Of a stretch of DNA of 64,000 nucleotides, positions 16,105-22,556 are shown piece after piece. Source of the stretch: a bacterium (lineage in GTDB: Bacteria; Desulfobacterota; Binatia; HRBIN30; CADEER01); the NCBI GenBank assembly GCA_019637795.1, contig JAHBUY010000001.1, positions 455,001-519,000 on the forward strand. The letters run 5' to 3'. Position 1 is the first letter of the stretch; each line of letters opens with the position of its first letter. The notes beneath the pieces were generated by a model. That model worked only from the letters and a program-made list of their open reading frames with translations, was not told the DNA's origin and ran no database searches. A program made the position numbers and the translations under genes.

Positions 16105-16398
16105 GTGCGGTTCGAGTGGGATGGTCGGAAGGCCTGGGCGAACCGCGCGAAGCACGGCGTCAGCTTCGAGGAAGCGATTACAGCATTCGATGATCCATTT
16201 GCCCTGGTGGCGGTCGATACGCGCCACTCGACGCCGGATGAGGAGCGCACATGGCTGATCGGGGCCGCGGATGTTGCCGCCCTCGTCGTCGTCTACACAA
16301 CCCGGGACGCGGGCGAGGTGTTTCGTATCATCAGTGCGCGGCGTGCCAGCCGGCGGGAGCGGAAGCGCTATGAAGAAGCTCGAGGAATTTCCGTTTGA
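16105..16398 (+). CDS. brnT: BrnT-family toxin
   Basis: About 97 residues starting VRFEWDGRKAWANRAKHGVS, the characteristic BrnT opening (FEWDxxKAxxNxxKHGVSFEEA). It continues with DDPFALVAVDTRHS and the C-terminal 'IISARRASRRERKRYEE' strand and helix. BrnT is a RelE-like ribonuclease that cleaves RNA under stress. The GTG at 16105 fits the family N-terminus; an upstream GTG at 16069 would add 12 residues and place the palindrome inside the gene. The antitoxin gene overlaps its 3' end by 29 bases, the usual BrnT-then-BrnA order. It is transcribed rightward, opposite to most island genes. Confidence 0.88.
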   Translation: MRFEWDGRKAWANRAKHGVSFEEAITAFDDPFALVAVDTRHSTPDEERTWLIGAADVAALVVVYTTRDAGEVFRIISARRASRRERKRYEEARGISV

Positions 16399-16633
16399 GA
16401 AGGCCCGGCGACGAACCGCCCGCGAAGTCGAGGCCGCACGCAAGGCCATCGAAACCAAGCTGGGCACGACGCGGCCGCGGCGCGGGCGTCCCCCCAAGGG
16501 CGACGACAAGTACACCCCGGTATCAATCCGACTCGATCCACGCGTCCTCGCCTGGGCCAAGCGCGAAGCCAAGAAGCGCGGGCTCGGGTATCAGACGATC
16601 ATCAACCAGGCCCTACTGAAGGCGTCCGCCTGA
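16370..16633 (+). CDS. brnA: BrnA-family antitoxin
   Basis: An 87-residue antitoxin beginning MKKLEEFPFEKARRRTAREV, with a Lys/Arg-rich middle (RRGRPPKGDDKY) and a ribbon-helix-helix C-terminus (TPVSIRLDPRVLAWAKREAK, then GYQTIINQAL). BrnA binds BrnT and represses the operon as a dimer. The start overlaps the toxin gene. A relic of a close relative lies at 13995-14071, and a more distant BrnA/BrnT-like pair lies at 19022-19571, so this family recurs in the island. Confidence 0.88.
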   Translation: MKKLEEFPFEKARRRTAREVEAARKAIETKLGTTRPRRGRPPKGDDKYTPVSIRLDPRVLAWAKREAKKRGLGYQTIINQALLKASA

Positions 16634-16677
16634 TTCGGCGTCGCGCGTCGAGCGCTCTGCCGACACCAGCCGAGAGG

Positions 16678-16870
16678 AAGCGGAGGGGAAGGCATTCGAA
16701 CCCCAGAGCCCTTGCGGGCTGCCGGTTTTCAAGTGCGCCGGGATGGGTGCCCTGGCGTGCCTCGCCCTCCCTCGGTGTCCGGCAATTCGTGGCCAGTGAC
16801 CCGACGCCGCGCCTCAGTGTCCCTCGACATCACGCCGTGTGCCGCGGCGCTGATTTGCAGAGTATTTGCA
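16678..16870 (-). repeat. tRNA-Ser 3'-half plus attachment-arm unit (copy 3)
   Basis: Bases 16678-16733 match the tRNA-Ser(UGA) 3' half with a few substitutions in the T-arm, and the anticodon loop CTTGAAA is intact. Beyond the loop the arm reads TGCGCCGGGATGGGTG and ends 118 bases later in CTGATTTGCAGAGTATTTGC. It separates BrnTA from the HTH/RelE module. Confidence 0.82.
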
Positions 16871-16874
16871 ACGA

Positions 16875-16985
16875 TCGGGCTACGCCGCGCGCGTGTCGAT
16901 CCCCTCGAACCCCACCGACAATCGCCCGCCGAGGGCACGGGCGATACGGTCCAGCAGGTCGAGCGAAGGGGTGAAGGCCGATCCA
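16875..16985 (-). pseudogene. relic of an XRE antitoxin C-terminus
   Basis: The reverse strand encodes a segment matching the end of the XRE antitoxin at 17954-18286 (LDLLDRIARALGGRLSVGFE, then GIDTRAA versus GIGTRAA). The DNA match covers roughly 100 bases with scattered changes. The helix-turn-helix itself is missing. It sits immediately after arm copy 3, exactly where the intact antitoxin sits after arm copy 4, so it is the residue of another cassette of the same kind. Confidence 0.72.
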
Positions 16986-16996
16986 CTCGTTGCCCC

Positions 16997-17323
16997 TCAC
17001 GCCGCCTCGATCTCGACCCTGTATCTCAACCCGGCCGCGTCCAGTTCCCCCTGGATGGCGAGACGCACCAGCACGGATTCGGGGTAACCGAGCGTGCGCG
17101 CCCACTTCGCCGCACGCTCGGGACTCACGGTCTTGCGCCCCTTCTCAACGTCGCAGAGATGCGACTTCGAGACGCCGAGCTTCTTGGCGCACTCGTCCTG
17201 CGAGAGGTCCTCGCTCTTCCGGATGGACTCGATGGCCCTGCCGAGGGTCAGGGAGCCGCCCGAAATCTTCTCCAGCCGCTTCATTGTCTCCGACTTCATT
17301 TCCTTGCCCTTGCGCATGGACAC
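16997..17323 (-). CDS. XRE-family antitoxin of a RelE-type module
   Basis: A 108-residue protein with an N-terminal basic extension (MSMRKGKEMKSETMKRLEKI) and a Cro/C1 helix-turn-helix (LTLGRAIESIRKSEDLSQDE, then CAKKLGVSKSHLCDVEKGRK). It ends 'LVRLAIQGELDAAGLRYRVEI'. It lies 4 bases downstream of the toxin stop and is co-oriented, giving the toxin-first HigBA-like order. It should repress the operon and bind the toxin. Alternative in-frame starts at the second or third Met cannot be excluded. Confidence 0.85.
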   Translation of the reverse strand: MSMRKGKEMKSETMKRLEKISGGSLTLGRAIESIRKSEDLSQDECAKKLGVSKSHLCDVEKGRKTVSPERAAKWARTLGYPESVLVRLAIQGELDAAGLRYRVEIEAA

Positions 17324-17327
17324 CCCG

Positions 17328-17606
17328 TCAGTAGTCGTGCTTGCTCACCTCTTCGATCGAAACGAACCTGGCCGTGCCTTCCTTGACCTCGTAGATGGCT
17401 CGGTACGCACGGCTCAGCCGGATCGACCGCTGGCCCGCGCGGTCTCCCTTGAGCGCCTCATCGTGGTAGCCCCGCACCTTGCGTACCTGTTCGACACCAT
17501 CGCGTTCGACTGCCGCGACCCAGATCATCAGATTGTCCACAATGTGCCGTGGACACTTGCGGAGCTGTTTCTCCGCAACCCTGGTGATCTCGACCCGGCG
17601 GATCAT
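17328..17606 (-). CDS. RelE/HigB-like toxin
   Basis: A 92-residue RelE-fold protein: MIRRVEITRVAEKQLRKCPR, then VRGYHDEALKGDRAGQRSIR, LSRAYRAIYEV and the C-terminal VSIEEVSKHDY. The GYHDEAL/RSIRLSRAYR strands and the terminal HDY match the HigB/RelE ribosome-dependent mRNA interferase superfamily. Together with the XRE antitoxin it forms a complete module between arm copies 3 and 4. No ribosome site is striking; the ATG at 17606 fits the expected length. Confidence 0.85.
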   Translation of the reverse strand: MIRRVEITRVAEKQLRKCPRHIVDNLMIWVAAVERDGVEQVRKVRGYHDEALKGDRAGQRSIRLSRAYRAIYEVKEGTARFVSIEEVSKHDY

Positions 17607-17744
17607 CGGGCGCGACGGTACACCCGTAGGGTGAACCCATCAAGGGGAGCCAACGGGTGCAGGCTGCTCGACTGCTCGGCTCCGGGCGGTCAATCGCGCC
17701 GCTGGCTCGACGCCGCATGACGAGCCGCCCAGCGGTTCAGGAAC

Positions 17745-17938
17745 GGAGGGGGAGGGATTCGAACCCCCGAGCCCTTCCCTTGCGGGCTGCCGGTTTTCAA
17801 GTGCGCCGGGGTGGGTGCCCTGACGTTGCTCGCCGCCCCTGGTGTCTGGAAATCAGTGGTCGGGGACCCGGCGCGGTGCCTCGGCATCCCTCGTCATGAC
17901 CTCGTGTGCCGCGAAGTTGATTTGCAGAACATTGAACA
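17745..17938 (-). repeat. tRNA-Ser 3'-half plus attachment-arm unit (copy 4)
   Basis: Bases 17745-17801 carry the tRNA-Ser(UGA) 3' half with an intact T-arm and anticodon loop and a 4-base insertion in the variable arm (CCCTTCCCTTG). Beyond the loop comes the arm TGCGCCGGGGTGGGTG, ending 117 bases later in TTGATTTGCAGAACATT. It separates two XRE/RelE-type modules. Confidence 0.82.
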
Positions 17939-17953
17939 TTGGCAACTCGCGGG

Positions 17954-18286
17954 CTAGGCAGCGCGTGTACCGATCCCCTCGAACCCCACCGACAGGCGCC
18001 CGCCAAGGGCACGAGCGATACGATCCAGCAGGTCGAGCGACGGGGTGAACGCTGAGCCGCCCTCGATCCGGGCGACGACCGCCTGCGTCGTCTTCGCCCG
18101 CGTGGCGAGTTGCGCCTGCGTCAGGCCAGCCTGTGAGCGCGCTCGCTTCACCATCACCGCGATCGTCGCCCGCACGACACTCGCGTCGATCCGGGCGCGC
18201 AGACGGGGATTGCCTACCACCCTGCGGCGGACGTCCGCGAGCGCGTCACCGCCGATGTGCGGGTTGCGAGCTTTCGGCTTCTTCAT
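17954..18286 (-). CDS. XRE-family (HigA-like) antitoxin
   Basis: A 110-residue protein with a conserved N-terminal extension and a helix-turn-helix (AGLTQAQLATRAKTTQAVVA, then RIEGGSAFTPSLDLLDRIAR), ending ALGGRLSVGFEGIGTRAA. This combination is typical of HigA-like antitoxins partnered with Gp49-like toxins. It overlaps the toxin stop by four bases (ATGA), so translation is coupled. A relic of a near-identical C-terminus lies at 16875-16985. Confidence 0.87.
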   Translation of the reverse strand: MKKPKARNPHIGGDALADVRRRVVGNPRLRARIDASVVRATIAVMVKRARSQAGLTQAQLATRAKTTQAVVARIEGGSAFTPSLDLLDRIARALGGRLSVGFEGIGTRAA

Positions 18287-18606
18287 CGGAACCCTCCCAG
18301 AACTTCCCTCGCCCGTCGCGTGGCGAGGTCGAGATCGCTGCGCGCCGTTCGCTGTCCCTGCTTCTTGAAGGCATGCAGCAGCACCATCTCCGGTCCGCGA
18401 ACGATGACGTACGCCACTCGGTGCCGCCCTACCCGAACCTCCCAGAGTTTGCCGTCGAGTTGGTGCAGCGACACCGGCGCATCGAGACCGAACAGTCCGA
18501 GCAGCGTCAGAGTCTCATCCCAGTCATCTCGCTCGCGGGTCGGCAGCGTGGCGATATACGCGGACCGGCTCGTCTCCCCAGCGGAGCGGTAGTACCGGAT
18601 GCGCAC
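18283..18606 (-). CDS. Gp49/HigB-like toxin
   Basis: A 107-residue protein: MRIRYYRSAGETSRSAYIAT, 'LTLLGLFGLDAPVSLHQLDGKLWEVRVGRHRVAYVI', and the diagnostic VLLHAFKKQGQRTARSDLDL. That last segment, LLHAFxKKxxxTPxxEi-like, marks the phage-derived Gp49/HigB group of RelE-fold ribonucleases. The start codon lies 90 bases from the tRNA-Ser 3' end. It forms a complete toxin-first module with the following XRE antitoxin. Confidence 0.87.
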   Translation of the reverse strand: MRIRYYRSAGETSRSAYIATLPTRERDDWDETLTLLGLFGLDAPVSLHQLDGKLWEVRVGRHRVAYVIVRGPEMVLLHAFKKQGQRTARSDLDLATRRAREVLGGFR

Positions 18607-18695
18607 GACACGGTTTACTCCCTATCGGGCATACTCCTGCAACGTCGTCTCCGTTGACCATGTCGCCGCCGGCAGGATCGGCGCGATTGAGGAAG

Positions 18696-18781
18696 CGGAG
18701 GGGGAGGGATTCGAACCCCCGAGCCCTTGCGGGCTGCCGGTTTTCAAGACCGGTGCCATAGACCAACTCGGCCACCCCTCC
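18696..18781 (-). tRNA. tRNA-Ser(UGA)
   Basis: A complete 86-base tRNA read on the reverse strand. The acceptor stem GGAGGGG/CCCCTCC carries a G discriminator and CCA is not encoded. The anticodon stem CCGGT/ACCGG encloses the loop CTTGAAA with anticodon TGA. A long class II variable arm (AGCCC-GCAA-GGGCT) and T-loop TTCGAAT are present, which identifies serine. It is the only complete copy in the window. Five partial copies lie within 5.5 kb: four 3' halves on its downstream side and one 5' half on its upstream side, all broken at the anticodon loop. This is the pattern left by tyrosine-recombinase integration at the anticodon stem-loop. Confidence 0.97.
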
Positions 18782-19021
18782 TCATGACGAAATCGACTGC
18801 TTACGACGTCTCCTGTTCGACGCAAGGTCCGAATTGTGGCGCTGATGGCGATCCAGTAGGCCTCATCGGCGGAGCGCCCGCCACGCCCGCTCGTCCCTGG
18901 GTCCGCCGTGCAGCCGGGGATGAAGGTTCCTCGCCAGGTCCGGCACCCTCCGCCACGGGGAATCCGGAGATCCCCGGCGGCCTCTCGAATGTGCGCGACA
19001 AGAACGGATCACCGCCGCCGG

Positions 19022-19297
19022 CTATCCGGCCAGCTTCTCTTTGAGCCACAAGTTGACAAGGCTCTCGGGGGTGAGGCCTCGCGTCGCGGCGCACCGGCGC
19101 ACTTCACGCAAGATACCGGGGTCCACCGCCACGAGGAAGCGACGGCGCTTGATGGCCACGTCGAAGACGGCGGCACGCGTCGGCTCGCCAACGTTACCGA
19201 GGTCGTGCGTATCCCAGTAGGCTCCGATTTCCTCGTAGGTCTGCGCCTTCGATATGGCGGACCTCTTCGGTTGTTCCCCTCCCTTACTTCTTTTCAT
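19022..19297 (-). CDS. BrnA-like antitoxin
   Basis: About 91 residues from the ATG at 19297 (MKRSKGGEQPKRSAISKAQT). The segment YEEIGAYWDTHDLGNV followed by 'FDVAIKRRRFLVAVDPGILREVRRCAATRGLTPESLVNLWLKEKL' has the strand and helix pair of a CopG/BrnA-type antitoxin. It overlaps the toxin gene by 14 bases. It is the only TA module on the upstream side of the intact tRNA-Ser and is bounded by the isolated tRNA 5' half. Confidence 0.8.
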   Translation of the reverse strand: MKRSKGGEQPKRSAISKAQTYEEIGAYWDTHDLGNVGEPTRAAVFDVAIKRRRFLVAVDPGILREVRRCAATRGLTPESLVNLWLKEKLAG

Positions 19298-19571
19298 AGA
19301 GTCTCCGCTCCCGACGGCTTGGCTCGCGCGCACTGAGAATCAGCGCGTCGTGCATGCGCGGTTTGTAAATGAAGAACACGAGCAGGCGCCGGCCGGCGTG
19401 CGTTCGACCAAGCGCCACGTACACGTTCTCGCCAGGCTTGTGCCCCCGTTCCACGAAGCGAAATCGCGGCTGCGCTGCGAGCACGTCCTCTACCTCCGCA
19501 GTAGTCACGTGATGCTTGCTCTCCAGCTTGTCGACGATCGCTTCGAGCCATGTGATGCCCTCAATCCGCAC
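19284..19571 (-). CDS. BrnT-like toxin
   Basis: A 95-residue protein reading ITWLEAIVDKLESKHHVTTA, 'VEDVLAAQPRFRFVERGHKPGENVYVALGRTHAGRRLLVFFI', and LILSAREPSRRERRLYEKK. The C-terminal 'SAREPSRRERRLYEKK' and the H-x-V-x-x-x-E-V-E opening match the BrnT/DUF497-like toxin family, though the N-terminus differs from the BrnT at 16105. With the overlapping antitoxin it forms a complete leftward module. Confidence 0.82.
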   Translation of the reverse strand: MRIEGITWLEAIVDKLESKHHVTTAEVEDVLAAQPRFRFVERGHKPGENVYVALGRTHAGRRLLVFFIYKPRMHDALILSAREPSRRERRLYEKK

Positions 19572-19797
19572 GCGCTGCGCCTCCGCCAGCTCCCGCCGAC
19601 CGAGTTACCATAGCAGCATCTCGCCCCGCGACATTCGGGGACGCACAGTGTCCCAGAAGCGTCCACGCAGGGTTCGAAACGAGGAGAACTGATTCGAACG
19701 GAGATGCGCTGGGCAGCGCGAGAGAATCCATATGGCCCAGGCATTTCCGCGAAATCCTCCGCCGGCTCTGCGGTTGCGGGAGCCAGCCCAATCAGCT

Positions 19798-19835
19798 TTC
19801 AAGACCGGTGCCATAGACCAACTCGGCCACCCCTC
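19798..19835 (-). repeat. tRNA-Ser(UGA) 5' half
   Basis: On the reverse strand this repeats the 5' half of the tRNA at 18696-18781: acceptor 5' strand, D-arm, anticodon 5' stem and the loop CTTGAAA. Homology then stops. It cannot form a tRNA. It is the reciprocal of the four 3' halves and shares with them only the 7-base anticodon loop, as expected for the overlap region of a site-specific crossover. The rest of 19572-19909 shows no gene. Confidence 0.85.
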
Positions 19836-19909
19836 CGGTGGGCTGTTCGTGGCTACCACTCCGCTCGCGGGCAGGCCACTCCGGCGGCACGGGCGAGCGC
19901 CCCGCGGCG

Positions 19910-21330
19910 TCAGTCGCGGCGGCGCTCGCGGGCGCGGTCGGCGCGCAGGCGCGTGGCGCGGTAGAGCAGCGTGATGGCGATCCACACGGCGAGCACCGCG
20001 AGCGGGTAGGCGAGCAGCCGCGGGAAGGCGGCGGCGAGCAGGCCGGCGGCGAGCAGGAGCGCGCCGGCCGCCAGCAGGACGCGCGCTTCGATCGGCTCCA
20101 GCACGCGCTGGTTGGTGAAGGCGGCGCCGACGGTGCGGCCGATGCGCAGCGCGCCGGCGGCGGCGCGGCCGGCGCTGCTGCTGCGGTCGCCGGGCGCGGT
20201 CGCGGCCGGCGGGCGGCGCGGCGGCGATGCGCGCGCCGGGGGTGCAGCACGACCTCGGTCGCGTTCTCCAGGTCGCGCAGATAGACCTGCTCCATGGCGC
20301 GCGCGAACCCCTCGTCCTCGACGACGACGTCGAGCTCGCAGTTGCCGAGCCAGCTCGCGACGTTGAGGTTCGTCGAGCCGACGCGCGCCCAGATCGAATC
20401 GGCGACCGCGGTCTTGGCGTGCAGCATGGTGCCGTTCCACTCGTAGACGCGGACGCCGGCGGTGAGCAGCGGCCGGTACCCGGCGCGCGACAGCGGCCGC
20501 AGCACCGGAATGTCGGTGCCGCCCGGGACCAGCAGGCGCACGTCGACGCCGTCCAGCGCCGCCGCCCGCAGCGCCTGCACGTAGGCCGTGGTGCCCGCGA
20601 AGTAGGCGTCGGTGAGCCACAGGCGCCGCCGCGCCACCGCCGCGACGAGCTGGTCGACGCGAAAGAGCGCCGCGGTGCCGGGCAGCGTGGCGACGACGCG
20701 CAGCGCGGTGTCGCCGACGGCGGTCGCGGCGACCGCACCGGCATCGGCGGCCGGAATCGGCTCCCCGAGCATGGCCCACATCTGGGCGAAGGCCCGCTCC
20801 ATCTCCGCCACCGCCGGACCGCGCACCTCGATGCCGGTGTCGCGCCAGGGCTCGAGCCCCGCCTCGGGTCGCCCGATCCACATGTGGCCGACGCACAGGC
20901 CGGTGACGAAGCCGATCTCGCCGTCGACCGCGAGCATCTTGCGGTGATCGCGACTCAGCCATCCGAAGGCCGAGTCGACGCGCGGCGGGTTGTAGCACCG
21001 CACCTCGACGCCGCCGGCGCGCAGGGCGCGCCAGAAGCGGCGCGAGGTCCGCCCGACGCCACCCATCCAGTCGTAGATCAGCCGCACCCGCACGCCGTCG
21101 CGCGCCCGGGCGATCAACGCCGCGGCGAACTGCCGGCCGACGTCGTCCTCGTGGATGATGTAGCTCTCGAAGTGGATGGTGCGCCGCGCCGCGGCGATGG
21201 CGTCGAGCCAGGCGGGGTAGTTCTCGCGCGCATCGATCAGCAGCCGGAGGCGATTGCCCTCGACCAGCGGCGCGCCGGCGACCCGCGAGAACGCCTGGTC
21301 GGCGCGCGCGCGCGGCAACAGGCCGGCCAT
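19910..21330 (-). CDS. PLD-family cardiolipin synthase-like protein, apparent frameshift near the C-terminus
   Basis: The protein begins at the ATG at 21330 behind GGGGAGG. It carries two phospholipase D motifs: [16 protein letters not shown] and [20 protein letters not shown], each with HxKx4D, in the arrangement of bacterial cardiolipin synthases. After '[10 protein letters not shown]' the frame turns into a long Arg/Pro-rich run. A different frame continues naturally with [20 protein letters not shown], then transmembrane helices ([32 protein letters not shown]) and a basic end at 19910. One added base in the five-G run at 20238-20242 would join them. It may transfer phosphatidyl groups at the membrane. 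Confidence 0.82.
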
Positions 21331-21471
21331 CACCTCCCCGCCGCGGCGACGTCCGGCGATCGCGTGGATCGTCGACGCCGGGCCAGGGCGGCCCCCGATC
21401 GGGCCCCCCTCGTCAGGCCGATCGGGCGGCGTCCGATCGCTGGCGCGCGCGCCCCGCACCGCGGCATCGCG

Positions 21472-22482
21472 TCAACCGCGGCGCAGATACTCGACGACCG
21501 CCGCCGGGCGCAGCCCGAAGAGCGCCTTGCGCTCGTTGAGGTAGGCGCTGAAGCAATCGCCGCATTCGTGCCGCTGGGCGTGCCGCAGCGCCGCGTCGTA
21601 GCCGTCGCGCACGAGGTTCCGAGGGCGAAAGCTGGCGGCGGTCTGCACGCAGGGCTGGACGTCGCCGTTGGGCTCGATGTGCACGTACACGCGGCCCATG
21701 ACGCAGTCCGAGCGCCCGGCGCTGGGCCGCGTGAGCTGCCCATAATCGGGCCAGGCGACCGCACGCTCATAGGTCGCGGCGGCGAACATCAGCGGCCGCC
21801 CGGCGCGCTTCAAGCGCGCCAGCGTGCGGTACATCTCGCGCGTCTCCCCCTCGTTCAGCGCCAGCGACCGGGCGCCGGCGTCGTAGTAGGGCAGACCGAA
21901 CATCGCCGGCTGGACGTTGAGGCCGATGCCGCGCGCTTCGCAGTAGCGCAGCATGGGCTCGATCTCGCCGAGGTTGGCGCGCACCACGACCATGTTGATG
22001 AACAGCCGCGGCGGGCGCGGCCGCTGCCGCGCCACTTCGATCGCCTCGAGCACGGCGCCGTGCACGCCGGCGCCGCGCACCGCGTCGGTGTGCCCCGGAT
22101 CGACGGAGTCGAGGCTGAACACCACCTCGTCGACGTGGTCGAGCAGCGACGGGTTCGCCGCCACCTTGGTGCCGTTGGTGACCACGGCGCAGCGAATGCC
22201 CGCCGCCCGCACCGCCGCGCAGAGGGTGGCGAAGTCGTGCCGCAGCATCGGCTCGCCGCCCTGCCACTTGAGGCGCATCGTCCCGACCGATCCCAGGTAA
22301 CGGATGACGTCGAGCCACTGCTCGGTGGTGAGCAGCTCGCTCTTGATGTCCGGACAACTGCAGTAGGCGCAGCGCAGGTTGCACGCATTGAGCAGCACCG
22401 CCTGCACCTCGAAGGGATGCACCGGCGCGAAGCGATGGCGCAGGAAGCGGCCGGCGAGCCGGAGCTGTTGGCGACGCGACAT
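21472..22482 (-). CDS. radical SAM protein with SPASM-like C-terminus
   Basis: A 336-residue enzyme. The CX3CX2C cluster motif CNLRCAYC at residues 34-41 should bind the [4Fe-4S] that cleaves S-adenosylmethionine. It is followed by the GGEPML (SAM-binding GGE) motif and TNGTKVA. The C-terminal region has further Cys (DCVMGRVYVHIEPNGDVQPC; HECGDCFSAY), as in SPASM/twitch proteins that hold auxiliary clusters. The family makes peptide-derived or carbohydrate modifications. No precursor peptide is recognisable nearby, so the substrate is unknown. The ATG at 22482 begins MSRRQQLRLAGRFLRHRF. Confidence 0.88.
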   Translation of the reverse strand: MSRRQQLRLAGRFLRHRFAPVHPFEVQAVLLNACNLRCAYCSCPDIKSELLTTEQWLDVIRYLGSVGTMRLKWQGGEPMLRHDFATLCAAVRAAGIRCAVVTNGTKVAANPSLLDHVDEVVFSLDSVDPGHTDAVRGAGVHGAVLEAIEVARQRPRPPRLFINMVVVRANLGEIEPMLRYCEARGIGLNVQPAMFGLPYYDAGARSLALNEGETREMYRTLARLKRAGRPLMFAAATYERAVAWPDYGQLTRPSAGRSDCVMGRVYVHIEPNGDVQPCVQTAASFRPRNLVRDGYDAALRHAQRHECGDCFSAYLNERKALFGLRPAAVVEYLRRG

Positions 22483-22556
22483 CCCGGGTGTCCTACACCG
22501 GGCGCGCCCCGGACTGTAGAGGGGGTCGGGCTGGCGCCGGCGGGGTGGGCGGCGCC

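Noticed and set aside
14364-17938. Four additional tRNA-Ser genes
   Set aside because: Each copy has only the 3' half from the anticodon loop onward and lacks the D-arm and acceptor 5' strand. They cannot fold as tRNAs.
19572-19797. Small gene or IS end between the BrnT-like toxin and the tRNA 5' half
   Set aside because: There is a weak 5-bp hairpin (GGGAC/GTCCC) only; frames are short and without ribosome sites or similarity to anything recognised.
13995-19838. Integron cassette array with attC sites
   Set aside because: The repeats contain tRNA halves and no integron-type R'/R'' core (GTTRRRY), and no integron integrase is visible. A tRNA-targeting recombinase explains the junctions better.
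14000-19838. CRISPR array suggested by regularly spaced repeats
   Set aside because: Spacing is about 1 kb with genes between the units, there are no short uniform repeats and spacers, and no cas genes are present.
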